A stretch of 64,000 bases of DNA, from assembly GCF_014697105.1 (NCBI RefSeq), contig NZ_JACJRF010000016.1:1-64000 (forward strand). The letters run 5' to 3'. Positions 37,759-46,935 of the stretch are shown piece by piece. The translations under genes were made by a program, and so were the position numbers. This DNA comes from Anabaena subtropica FACHB-260. GTDB lineage: Bacteria > Cyanobacteriota > Cyanobacteriia > Cyanobacteriales > Nostocaceae. Within the stretch, counting starts at the first letter, position 1. Every line of letters begins with the position of its first letter. The notes beneath the pieces are model-generated. The model made no database searches, was not told where the DNA came from, and was given only the letters and a program-made list of their open reading frames with translations.

Positions 37759-38688
37759 CTACACAGATGGTACTACTGAAGTTGATCGCTCATAAAGAAT
37801 TTCCTCTTTTGCCACCTGAAAACCTTCCCCAACCCAAACTAAGGAAGCTTGTGTCACTTCGCCCGCCTCTAGGGAAACTAAAGAAAAATTCCGCAGTTTC
37901 CCATGTTCACTTACTACAATTCTGGGTACACTAGCAGCATTCAAGTAAAATATCCCCTCTGGGCTTCTAAATGTTGGTTTACGTAGTTCTTTTTTGGTGT
38001 GCCGCAAAGTGTGGTGCATATGACCAAATGCCACTAAAGAAATGCGTTTACCAAGGGTCATACTTAGAGAAATCGCCTCGGCTAAATCTGGGTCGCCAAA
38101 GTCGCCACCTATAGGATGCCAATCTTTACCGCATGGGTCTTCTGGGCGATCGCCTAATCCACTCGGCCCATTATGACCGAGAAAAATGATTGTATCACAG
38201 GCTGCGCTTTTCACTGTCGCAAATATTCTCTCTGCTGATTCTTCCAGATTTGTCACACCATAACGGTCTTTACAGATGTCAGCAAATCTCCATTCATGAC
38301 CACCCCAACTAAAAGGACGACCTCCCACCACGGTTAAATTCCACTCTAGAAAATCTAGCTTACCGTAACCAACATGGGCTGAACCTAGTAAATCGAGTTG
38401 TTCTTGTACCCAGTCTTCTTTGGTGCGATCGTAAGGACATTTCTTCCGTCCCCATTCTGTGGCAGTGTACCACGCATCATGGTTGCCCATAACTGCGGCT
38501 TTGGGAATATTCACCGAAGCGATCGCTCTTACCACTTCCACCGACTCATTACCAAAATCACCCACAAACAGCACTAAATCAACACCCAGATGCTTGAGTG
38601 CAATGCCATCTTCTACTTCCCACTGATCATGGATATCTCCAACTACAGCAATTTTCAGAGTTTTGGATTGAGATTTTTGACTGGTCAT
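37759..38688 (-). CDS. Metallophosphoesterase (cyanobacterial TIGR04168-like)
   Basis: Protein of 309 residues from the preferred start. Motifs of the calcineurin-like family: AVVGDIHDQW, LFVGDFGNES, MGNHDAWYT, FLGHNGPSG and FGHMHHTL, in the usual order. This metal-dependent phosphatase family in cyanobacteria includes a group named TIGR04168; DevT of Anabaena may be related, but I cannot confirm that. AAGGAAAG precedes ATG at 38688 by five bases and is a very good ribosome site, so I prefer this start to ATG 38718. It is divergent from nadA. Confidence 0.85.
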   Translation of the reverse strand: MTSQKSQSKTLKIAVVGDIHDQWEVEDGIALKHLGVDLVLFVGDFGNESVEVVRAIASVNIPKAAVMGNHDAWYTATEWGRKKCPYDRTKEDWVQEQLDLLGSAHVGYGKLDFLEWNLTVVGGRPFSWGGHEWRFADICKDRYGVTNLEESAERIFATVKSAACDTIIFLGHNGPSGLGDRPEDPCGKDWHPIGGDFGDPDLAEAISLSMTLGKRISLVAFGHMHHTLRHTKKELRKPTFRSPEGIFYLNAASVPRIVVSEHGKLRNFSLVSLEAGEVTQASLVWVGEGFQVAKEEILYERSTSVVPSV

Positions 38689-38835
38689 GCCACTTTCCTT
38701 GCCGTATATTTCCAGCATAGGAAACTCAGCCGGATTTGGACACTATTTAGGGGTATTAACCCACCAACTATTTTTGGTAAAAACTACTATAATTAATTCA
38801 CCAGACTAAACTTGTAATAAAAAGTAACCCTAACT

Positions 38836-39810
38836 GTGTTTACCACTGCTTTTGCTCAAAGGGAACAGACTCAACCAGGTGGACTACCACTAGATTTATT
38901 TGCCGCTATTGAAAGTCTGAAAAAAGAACTCAACGCTGTTATTTTGGCGCATTATTATCAAGAGCCAGATATTCAAGATATTGCAGACTTTATTGGCGAT
39001 TCATTACAACTTGCTAGAGCCGCAGAAAAGACTAATGCAGACGTGATTGTCTTTGCTGGCGTTCACTTCATGGCGGAGACAGCGAAGATTCTTAATCCTG
39101 ACAAATTGGTACTGTTACCAGATTTAAATGCGGGTTGTTCCTTAGCTGATAGTTGTCCACCAAAAGAATTTGCTGCTTTTAAGGCAGCACATCCCGATCA
39201 TTTGGTAGTTTCCTATATAAACTGCTCTGCCGAAATCAAGGCGATGAGCGATATCATCTGCACCAGTTCCAATGCGGTGAAGATTGTGCAGCAAATCCCC
39301 AAAGAACAGCCGATTATCTTTGCTCCCGATAGAAACTTGGGACGATATGTCATGGAACAGACGGGACGGGATTTGTTACTGTGGCAAGGTAGCTGCATAG
39401 TTCATGAAACCTTCTCTGAGAAGAAGATTGTTCAACTAAAAATTGCCCATCCTGAAGCAGAGGCGATCGCTCACCCAGAATGTGAAAGTAGCGTCTTGCG
39501 CCACGCTAGTTTTATCGGCTCTACAGCAGCCTTACTCAAATACTGCCAAACCAGCCCCAGCCAAGAATTTATTGTGGCTACCGAGCCAGGGATCATCCAC
39601 CAAATGCAAAAACTAGCTCCTCATAAGCACTTTATTCCTGCACCACCAATAAATAATTGTGCTTGCAATGAATGTCCATTTATGCGGTTAAACACCCTGG
39701 AAAAACTCTACTGGGCGATGAAAAACCGTACTCCTGAAATCACCATGTCAGAAGATATCCGCATCGCGGCTCTCCGACCAATGCAACGGATGCTAGAGAT
39801 GAGTAATTAG
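38836..39810 (+). CDS. nadA: Quinolinate synthase NadA
   Basis: The 324-residue protein carries the NadA cysteines of the 4Fe-4S cluster: [19 protein letters not shown] near the C-terminus, and CESSV in between. It condenses iminoaspartate with dihydroxyacetone phosphate to quinolinate in NAD synthesis. Other signatures: [21 protein letters not shown] and [16 protein letters not shown] start at 38836. A hairpin (39840-39866) ends the gene. Confidence 0.95.
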   Translation: MFTTAFAQREQTQPGGLPLDLFAAIESLKKELNAVILAHYYQEPDIQDIADFIGDSLQLARAAEKTNADVIVFAGVHFMAETAKILNPDKLVLLPDLNAGCSLADSCPPKEFAAFKAAHPDHLVVSYINCSAEIKAMSDIICTSSNAVKIVQQIPKEQPIIFAPDRNLGRYVMEQTGRDLLLWQGSCIVHETFSEKKIVQLKIAHPEAEAIAHPECESSVLRHASFIGSTAALLKYCQTSPSQEFIVATEPGIIHQMQKLAPHKHFIPAPPINNCACNECPFMRLNTLEKLYWAMKNRTPEITMSEDIRIAALRPMQRMLEMSN

Positions 39811-39839
39811 TCAACTAATTCCTATATTTTTTATCAGTT

Positions 39840-39866
39840 AAATGGGGAGATTAGGTTTCCCCATTT
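39840..39866 (+). terminator. Terminator-like hairpin after nadA
   Basis: AAATGGGGA (39840-39848) pairs with TCCCCATTT (39858-39866), a 9-bp stem with a 9-nt loop. It lies 30 bp after the stop codon; only a weak T-run follows. Confidence 0.5.
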
Positions 39867-39942
39867 TCCATATCCTGAAATCTAAACATTCTCTCTGCGC
39901 CTCTGCGGGAGACAAATCATACACTCTGGAATTGCTTAGTCA

Positions 39943-40881
39943 TCATGGAGATTTATCAGCCTCTTTTTGTGCCGTCTCACTATATTTCTTATATAGCTGA
40001 GTACGTATCTTAGCTTCCTGGTAACGGCTGTGATTTGATGGTACTGCATTCATTAAATCTGATGCTCGTTGCCACATAGCAGCTAACTCCAACCATTGAG
40101 TTGCACTTGTAGCTGTTTTACCGGATGCTGAGGCTTGATTGGCAAGGCGCACAGCTGCTGCAAAAGAATCATCAGATTGCAGAGAAACTCCATTATTAAC
40201 GGCGTTGCTAAGTACTTCTGATTCTTTCCTCTTAGTATTGGCTGTAGCTAAAGAATTGTGGTTATCAAGTTGCGCTAGGTTTTTCAGTTGTTCACCAAAC
40301 TGGCTATAAAAAATCCAACCAAGTGATAACAGCAAGCATAAAGCAAATGCTGACCGCAATTTCACCTTAGAGACTTTTTTTTGTTTAGCTTTGTTATTAA
40401 GTGGCGAGAGATCAGGTAAATTTGCTTGTCCTAGTTCAGCTTGTGCTTCTTGGAGATCCTGGATTAGTTGCTTGAGGACATTAGGTTGAGCAAGTGTAAT
40501 TTCCTGTGACCAGAGTAATTGATTATCGCGATCGCGATCAATTTCTGTCAACCACAGCAATTGTTGTTCCCGAACAATTCGACTGTTAATCTTGATGCGG
40601 CGAATATGACGCGGTGCAATTGACTCCAGAGTGTGCTGGATTTGTTCTACAAGGCTAGATTGCTCAAGTTGTTCTACCTTAGCCGCCTCACACAATAGTT
40701 GTAAGACACCATCAGCAAAAACAGCTCTGATTCTCACACCGGATTTGGTGAGCTTTTCGTTTAATAGTTGAATAATCGCCGCAACGCTACCTTGGTGAGC
40801 TTGCCAGGCGATATCATTTATCCGATCTACCATTGGAGATGTAGTAATAGCTTTAAACCCTGATTTTTTTAAAAGAATCAT
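39943..40881 (-). CDS. Hypothetical membrane-anchored protein (312 residues)
   Basis: An N-terminal cytoplasmic region with two helical sections (LLNEKLTKSGVRIRAVFADG and RHIRRIKINSRIVREQQLLW), one transmembrane segment (SAFALCLLLSLGWIFYSQF, near residues 175-193), and a C-terminal extracytoplasmic part rich in Ser, Ala and Thr. The C-terminal portion has a short helical repeat resembling TPR sections. It is probably a conserved cyanobacterial protein, but I do not recognise it. Start ATG at 40881. Confidence 0.6.
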   Translation of the reverse strand: MILLKKSGFKAITTSPMVDRINDIAWQAHQGSVAAIIQLLNEKLTKSGVRIRAVFADGVLQLLCEAAKVEQLEQSSLVEQIQHTLESIAPRHIRRIKINSRIVREQQLLWLTEIDRDRDNQLLWSQEITLAQPNVLKQLIQDLQEAQAELGQANLPDLSPLNNKAKQKKVSKVKLRSAFALCLLLSLGWIFYSQFGEQLKNLAQLDNHNSLATANTKRKESEVLSNAVNNGVSLQSDDSFAAAVRLANQASASGKTATSATQWLELAAMWQRASDLMNAVPSNHSRYQEAKIRTQLYKKYSETAQKEADKSP

Positions 40882-41212
40882 AAATTTAGGCTGTTGTTCT
40901 ACTGAACTTTACCTTGTCTTCGATTTTACGAGTAAAAAGATCCGTTTGCCACATAAAATCTTAAAAATCTAGCTTTCTTCTACTGCTGGCTAGAATGCTC
41001 TATATTTATCGCATTACAATCATACTTAACCAAAACTAAATAACCTCAGGGTCAACACCTAATACCCTTTTGGATTTTATATTTGAGATTTGGGATGGAA
41101 AACCCCTTGATGTATCTGGATTTCCCCTGTCCATCCGTCACAATCATTTTTCCAATTGGTATAACATTTTCAACTTTTTTGGCTATAGTAACCACCCCTC
41201 TTTCTTGCCCCT

Positions 41213-41779
41213 ATGCTTTCAGAACGCTTTACCCAAGCCCTCACCTACGCTATTCAACTCCACGCTCACCAAGTACGTAAAGGTTCTGGTGTTCCTTACG
41301 TTGCTCATTTATTGGGTGTCGCTAGTATTGCTTTAGAATATGGGGCTAATGAAGATGAAGCAATAGCAGCGCTTTTACACGACGCAGTAGAAGACCAAGG
41401 CGGCGCAGCTACAAGAGAAGAAATCCTTTGCCGCTTTGGTGAAACTGTCACGGCAATTGTTGATGGCTGTACAGATGCAGACACTACACCAAAGCCTCCC
41501 TGGAAACAGCGCAAGGAGGCTTATATTGAACATATTTCTACCGCCTCTCCATCAGTGCTGTTGGTATCGGCTGCTGATAAACTTCATAATTCCCGATCAA
41601 TTCTCCAAGATTACCGCCTTTTGGGCGAATCCCTTTGGGAACGCTTCCAAGGAGGTAAAACTGGTACTCTTTGGTATTACCGAGCGCTGGTAGATGCTTA
41701 TGGAAAGATAGGAACTATGGCAATATTTGAAGAATTAGCACGGGTAGTTTCACAGATTGAGAATTTAGCATCTGCATAG
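41213..41779 (+). CDS. HD-domain phosphohydrolase, small alarmone-hydrolase-like
   Basis: The 188-residue protein is a single HD domain related to the hydrolase part of RelA/SpoT (MESH1-like). Likely metal ligands are His32, His56-Asp57 (ALLHDAVEDQG) and the downstream AADKLHNSRS with its Asp. Other family marks: RKGSGVPYVAHLLGVASIA near residue 22. It could hydrolyse (p)ppGpp or another nucleotide. No synthetase domain. Start ATG at 41213, convergent with prs. Confidence 0.8.
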   Translation: MLSERFTQALTYAIQLHAHQVRKGSGVPYVAHLLGVASIALEYGANEDEAIAALLHDAVEDQGGAATREEILCRFGETVTAIVDGCTDADTTPKPPWKQRKEAYIEHISTASPSVLLVSAADKLHNSRSILQDYRLLGESLWERFQGGKTGTLWYYRALVDAYGKIGTMAIFEELARVVSQIENLASA

Positions 41780-41874
41780 AAAAATATGAAGCATGAAGCG
41801 TGGAAAATTCCCTACTTTATACTTCATATTCTGGTTTATTTTGGACTGTAACAAAAAAGACAGTCTTGTTCTGG

Positions 41875-42891
41875 CTAGCGGAACATACTACTTATAGAGG
41901 TATCTTCATGAATCCGCCAGATGGTTTCCCCTAGCAAGTTAGCGACTGATAACACTACTAGTTGGGGAAAGCGATCGCTTTCTGGTATGGGAATTGTATT
42001 AGTGACAATTACTTCCTCAAACAAGCCACTGGACAATCGTTCAACAGCAGGAGGAGAAAAGACTGCATGGGTTGCACAGGCATATACCTGACGCGCCCCT
42101 TCTTCACGTAATAATTTAGCGCCGGCGGCGATTGTTCCACCAGTATCGATCATGTCATCAACCAAAACTGCGGTTTTGCCTTTGACATCACCAATCACAT
42201 TTAAAACCTCGGCGACGTTGTGAGCATGACGACGTTTATCAATAATGGCAAGTGGAGCATCATTTAGCTTTTTCGCAAATGCTCTTGCCCGTGCTACACC
42301 ACCAACATCAGGAGAAACAACTACAATATCGTGCAGTTGTTTGCTGGTTAAATAATCCAGTAGGACTGGTGAACCGTAAACATGATCAAAGGGAATGTCG
42401 AAATATCCCTGAATCTGAGCAGCGTGTAAATCCATTGCCAAGACGCGGTTAGCACCTGCTTGAGTTATCAGGTTAGCAACCAACTTGGCGGTGATTGATT
42501 CTCTCCCTGCGGTTTTGCGGTCAGCACGAGCATAACCATAGTAAGGAATTACTGCTGTTACCTGTCGTGCAGAAGCACGGCGACAGGCATCAACCATAAT
42601 TAGTAATTCCATCAAGTGATCGTTCACTGGTTGACAGCATGGTTGGATAAGGTAGACATCACAACCCCTGATCGATTCCTGAATTTGAACATATAGTTCC
42701 CCATCCGCAAATCTTTTGCGAATCATAGGACCTAAGTCCATACCCAGGTAACGGGCGACTTCCTGAGAAAGTGGTACGTTAGAAGAGCCAGAAAACAGCC
42801 GCAGGCGATGATTTTCAGTCAGTCCTGTTGCAGTTGGCTGCATTTTAAAAGTTGCAGAACTGAGCACAGCAGATCCTCGATGTGCATTCAT
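41875..42891 (-). CDS. prs: Ribose-phosphate pyrophosphokinase (PRPP synthetase)
   Basis: The 338-residue enzyme makes PRPP from ribose-5-phosphate and ATP, for nucleotide, His and Trp synthesis. Class I Prs motifs are intact: RADRKTAGRESITAK, VVSPDVGGVARARAFAKKL and the PRPP-binding loop AVLVDDMIDTGGTIAAG. The N-terminal extension of about 20 residues before LRLFSGSSN is common in cyanobacteria. Start ATG at 42891. It sits alone upstream of a long non-coding region. Confidence 0.96.
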   Translation of the reverse strand: MNAHRGSAVLSSATFKMQPTATGLTENHRLRLFSGSSNVPLSQEVARYLGMDLGPMIRKRFADGELYVQIQESIRGCDVYLIQPCCQPVNDHLMELLIMVDACRRASARQVTAVIPYYGYARADRKTAGRESITAKLVANLITQAGANRVLAMDLHAAQIQGYFDIPFDHVYGSPVLLDYLTSKQLHDIVVVSPDVGGVARARAFAKKLNDAPLAIIDKRRHAHNVAEVLNVIGDVKGKTAVLVDDMIDTGGTIAAGAKLLREEGARQVYACATHAVFSPPAVERLSSGLFEEVIVTNTIPIPESDRFPQLVVLSVANLLGETIWRIHEDTSISSMFR

Positions 42892-44279
42892 GGCAATCTT
42901 AGCATTAGATATTAGGTGGATTTAACTGAAAGGGAGCAAAAAAAACATTTGTGTGTTTTGTTGAAGCTTTCATAAATACTTTAAATATTTCTCAATATAA
43001 TCACCAATTGCTCATTTTTCGTTCCTTGTGATAAACAGAGCATCATCCAGATTAGCCGATCAAAAAAATCCACACTAACCTTTTAGTTGAATTTGGTTGA
43101 TTAGAATAAAAACCAAATTTTGAGAGTTTGGTTGGCATTTCAGAATACTTCTACTAAATCATCTTGCTAACTGAGGGTTAACTATTCATGAATTAGTTAA
43201 CTTTGACCTATAGCAATCAAGAAATAGAATCATCAACAAAGAAAAGCCATAGGGACATCTGAATGTTCATTCAATATTCTACAATACTAGTCTCGAAATT
43301 ATAATATAAACTAACAAACTAAATTTTTGCTTGGTAATCACCAAAAAGTTTTTCAATTTAGAAATTCATCTAAACTATCATCCGTTTAAATGATAGTTGA
43401 TGTTTTCCTGATTCCAAGGCTGAAATTTGATATCTGTTTGAGCCATAGTTGGAAAAATGATTAGTCATCCATGAACAGCTACCGAGTCGGCAATCGGCGT
43501 CAGCATGGAATAGTATTCAATCGGAGTTCATCTTCTAGGATAGAGGCAAATCTAGATAGTGGCACGTCCGCCTGTGGCGATCGCCCAGTGTAGAGCAAAG
43601 CAAGTATGAGTCTAACTAAAAAAAATTGGCTATTTTTCCCAAGCTTATTTAAATTGCCGAAGCATATGCAAATGATCTTTCGCTGTCCTTAAAAAAATAT
43701 TTTTGAGTTTAGTTAACTGGTCTATAGTCCTTAACGTTAGCCGTAGGCATCAAAACCGAATAAATTCTACCACGGCAATTAAAACCATCAATACCGTATT
43801 TCTATGAATTGAGAAATTTCTATTGTGAAAAGTGTAGTTAGTTTCCACAAGCTGCCTTTTTTTATCATTACGTAAGATTTTCATTCATTATTTCTGAGTA
43901 AAGCAGTTGATAAGATTCTTGTCACCCTGACTTAACCAGCGTTTCTCCGTTATTTGCACTATATTTTTATGGGAGAGAGTGGTGAGCTAGAGGCTAAAGA
44001 AAAGAAATTTTCCTGCTGTAGTTGTGTAATTTATAATACAATCATCTAGATTGAAGTGATGGCAGTAGTAGACGATCGCCTTTAATCTTAGGCAACATTG
44101 TTGATGATAGATCCAAAGGTTGCCTAGTGTTGCACAATCCCCACATAACACAGTACCTGCTAGTTTACCTGCTGTGTAGGGTAGAATATCGCCGCAGGTA
44201 ATTATCTTTCGCCGCTTTGATTTATCTTGGTGGGTGAATTACTACCTCCTGAGTTGCCGTTACACTCTATTGATTAATC
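42892..44279. other. 1.4-kb non-coding region between prs and the kinase gene
   Basis: No open frame of useful length, no tRNA. Several hairpins: AACTATCAT/ATGATAGTT at 43373-43398, and AACCAAA/TTTGGTT at about 43113-43135. One HIP1 site is at about 43577. The region could hide a small RNA or just be a long spacer. Nothing decisive is visible. Confidence 0.5.
43373..43398. other. Perfect 9-bp hairpin in the prs-kinase spacer
   Basis: AACTATCAT (43373-43381) and ATGATAGTT (43390-43398), loop 8 nt. T-rich DNA (GATGTTTTCC) follows on the + strand. It could be a terminator of an unrecognised small transcript. Confidence 0.35.
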
Positions 44280-45983
44280 ATGCAACCACCAATTTTAATT
44301 GGCACTGTCCTGCAAAATCGTTACCGCATAATTCAAATTCTCGGACAAGGAGGATTTGGTAGAACCTATTTGGCAGAAGATCAAAGACGCTTTAACGAAC
44401 TGTGTGCGATTAAGGAATTGATTCCGACCGCAACAGGGACTTTTGCTTGGGAAAAAGCACAAGAGCTTTTTCACCGGGAAGCAGCAATTTTATATCAGAT
44501 AGAAAATCCCCAAGTACCTAAGTTCCGCGAAAAATTTGAGCAAGACCAGCGCTTATTTTTAGTACAAGACTATGTGGCTGGGAAGACTTATCGGGATATA
44601 CTGGCTGAACGGCAAGTTCTCTCTCAAACTTTCACAGAGCCAGAAGTATTACAGTTAATTCGCTCATTGTTACCTGTGCTGGAACATATCCACGGGAGGG
44701 GAATTATTCACCGAGATATTTCCCCAGACAATATTATTTTGCGAGATAGCGATTCTAAACCAGTGTTGATTGATTTTGGAGTGGTCAAAGAACTGGCGAC
44801 ACGTTTACAATCTCCAGATATGACAACACCAGTCACCACTGTAGGAAAATTAGGCTACGCACCCAGTGAACAGATGCAAACAGGGAGGGCTTATCCTAGT
44901 AGTGATTTGTATGCTCTAGCAGTGACAGCTATAGTTTTATTGACTGGGAAAGAAGCTTCAGAATTATTTGATGAAAACCAACTGAGTTGGACTTGGCAAA
45001 GGTGGGTGAGGGTAAATCCCATCTTTGCCCAGGTTATAAATCGAATGTTGAGTCATGCACCAAGCGATCGCTTTCAAAGTGCAGTGGAGGTATCCCAAGC
45101 ATTACAATCTATAGACCAACCAAATGTTGGTGTTTCTACTCCTGATGTTTCCCGTGTGCAAACAATTGCAGTTGGTCGTCGTCCCGACTTCGTACCACCA
45201 CCACCCGCACTCAACAAACCTGATCCCGTAATTCCACCCAGTCGTAGTAGTTCAGTTTTAGATAATCCCTTAGCATTAGGGGCTATAGGTAGTGCTGTAG
45301 TAATTTTGGCTGGTTTCGGTTCTTGGGCGCTGGTAAGTTCCATTCGCAGTCAATCACCATCACAACCAGAGGAAACACTACCACCGCAAACCTTCCCCTC
45401 ACCAGTAGTTACTGGTGGTACTACGTCACCTGAAACCCCAGAACCAGTTATCATCAACAAGCGTCTTAATCTGGGCGCTGCTAACACAGCTACAGCTGCA
45501 GATACCATCCAAGCAAATCAGATTATTCAATACAGTTTTTTTGGGGAAGCAGGAGACAAATTAACTACCTTTGTTGACCAAGGTGACGGTGTGTTATTGA
45601 CCGTTGTCAGCCGCAATCAACAGCCAATCGATAGTAGCGCCCAGCAAGTAACAAATTACGTAGGTACATTACCTAATACTGGGAGATATACTATTCAGTT
45701 AACTCTGGCTTCCGGTGTGGCTGCTAGTGAATATAGTTTGAATGTAGCCATAGAAAAAGCTATTCAAGCAACACCAACACCCATGCTCACGCCAACAGAA
45801 ACGCCAACCCCAATACCAACAATCACACCGACAGAAACACCAACACCAACACCAACACTCACGCCGACAGAAACACCAACACCAACACCAACACTCACGC
45901 CGACAGAAACACCAACCCCAATACCAACATTCACGCCCACAGAAACACCAATTTTTGTTCCTGAATCACAAAGTTTACCCTAA
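44280..45983 (+). CDS. Ser/Thr protein kinase with transmembrane segment and Pro-Thr repeat tail
   Basis: The 567-residue protein has an N-terminal PknB-like kinase domain (about 10-275) with GQGGFGRTYLAED, IIHRDISPDN (near 143) and IDFGVVKE, one transmembrane helix (near 332-352) after a proline-rich linker, an extracytoplasmic PPC-like beta domain (about 395-500, AADTIQANQIIQYSFFGEAG) and a C-terminal Thr-Pro-Glu tail. It is a cyanobacterial membrane receptor kinase. The catalytic loop HRDISPDN is intact, with IS in place of LK. The tail is coded by tandem 36-bp repeats (see below). Start ATG at 44280, after the long spacer. Confidence 0.9.
   Translation: MQPPILIGTVLQNRYRIIQILGQGGFGRTYLAEDQRRFNELCAIKELIPTATGTFAWEKAQELFHREAAILYQIENPQVPKFREKFEQDQRLFLVQDYVAGKTYRDILAERQVLSQTFTEPEVLQLIRSLLPVLEHIHGRGIIHRDISPDNIILRDSDSKPVLIDFGVVKELATRLQSPDMTTPVTTVGKLGYAPSEQMQTGRAYPSSDLYALAVTAIVLLTGKEASELFDENQLSWTWQRWVRVNPIFAQVINRMLSHAPSDRFQSAVEVSQALQSIDQPNVGVSTPDVSRVQTIAVGRRPDFVPPPPALNKPDPVIPPSRSSSVLDNPLALGAIGSAVVILAGFGSWALVSSIRSQSPSQPEETLPPQTFPSPVVTGGTTSPETPEPVIINKRLNLGAANTATAADTIQANQIIQYSFFGEAGDKLTTFVDQGDGVLLTVVSRNQQPIDSSAQQVTNYVGTLPNTGRYTIQLTLASGVAASEYSLNVAIEKAIQATPTPMLTPTETPTPIPTITPTETPTPTPTLTPTETPTPTPTLTPTETPTPIPTFTPTETPIFVPESQSLP
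45785..45952 (+). repeat. Tandem 36-bp repeats encoding LTPTETPTPxPT
   Basis: Five adjacent 12-residue units, LTPTETPTPIPT, ITPTETPTPTPT, LTPTETPTPTPT, LTPTETPTPIPT and a shortened FTPTETPIFVP, end the kinase protein. Two central units are identical over 36 bp. The number of units may vary between strains. It codes a Pro/Thr-rich stalk. Confidence 0.85.
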
Positions 45984-46204
45984 CAAGACTTACTCATGAA
46001 AACAAAAAATCAGGGGTTGAAGAGTTTAGGAGCTTAGGAGTTCAAAACCCTTACAGCCTTCCAAAGCAAAAAGTTGCATAAATTCTGTCTAAATGCCAGC
46101 GCCAACAGTGTATTACAATATCTGTGAGTTGTTAGCGATAAAAACTTGGCAGTAATTTTGTTTACTTCCGCACCTACCCGTTTTATACAGATTATTAAAC
46201 CAGA

Positions 46205-46888
46205 TTGTTGAAGTCACTACTAATTACTGGCACTGACACAGAAGCTGGCAAAACTGCTTTAACTACAGTTTTGGCAGCTTACTGTCAAAAATATTACCCC
46301 CAAGGCAGTTGGGGAATTATGAAACCAATTCAATCGGGAATTGGCGATCGCGAATGGTATCAAAATCTGTTTCAGCTACAGCAAACTATCACCGAAATTA
46401 CACCACTCTACTTTACCGCACCCCTAGCTCCTCCCATCGCCGCCGCAAAAGAAAATCGACCAGTTGATTTAGCTCTGGTTTGGCAGACTTTAACCGAGTT
46501 GCGATCGCGCCTTGATTTGCTGTTAATTGAAGCAGTAGGTGGTTTGGGTTCGCCGATAACTGATGAGTTAACAGTAGCTGATTTAGCGGGAGAATGGCGC
46601 TTACCTACAGTATTAGTAGTGCCAGTAAAATTAGGTTCTCTGGGACACGCAGTAGCGAATGTGGCATTAGCCAGACAAGCGCGGGTGGATCTTAAAGGTA
46701 TTGTTTTGAACTGTACACAACCCACGTCTGATGAAGAGATAGCCGATTTAACACCAAAAGATTTAATTCAATCTCTCACCAATATCCCAGTGTTAGGCTG
46801 TTTACCCTATGTAGATAAATTCAGCGACTTTGATAAACTCGCACAAATTGCATCAAATTTAGATTTAGAAACACTAACCTTGAGATAA
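46205..46888 (+). CDS. bioD: Dethiobiotin synthetase BioD
   Basis: The 227-residue protein has the P-loop GTDTEAGKTALTTVL (about residues 9-23), KPIQSG, and the biotin-pathway marks EAVGGLGSPI and VPVKLGSLGHAVANVALAR. It makes dethiobiotin from DAPA, CO2 and ATP. Two adjacent TTG codons at 46205 and 46208 are the only starts near the conserved N-terminus. An amidohydrolase follows 47 bp downstream on the same strand. Confidence 0.93.
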   Translation: MLKSLLITGTDTEAGKTALTTVLAAYCQKYYPQGSWGIMKPIQSGIGDREWYQNLFQLQQTITEITPLYFTAPLAPPIAAAKENRPVDLALVWQTLTELRSRLDLLLIEAVGGLGSPITDELTVADLAGEWRLPTVLVVPVKLGSLGHAVANVALARQARVDLKGIVLNCTQPTSDEEIADLTPKDLIQSLTNIPVLGCLPYVDKFSDFDKLAQIASNLDLETLTLR

Positions 46889-46935
46889 CGATAAACTGGG
46901 AAAATAACTGACGTTATTTGCTGAAGTTAATTGTA

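Noticed and set aside
41070-41336. Small frames starting before the HD gene
   Set aside because: They overlap the real HD-domain gene in other frames and look like random peptides.
45785-45952. CRISPR-like 36-bp repeats
   Set aside because: They encode TPTETP units in frame with the kinase gene and have no spacers.
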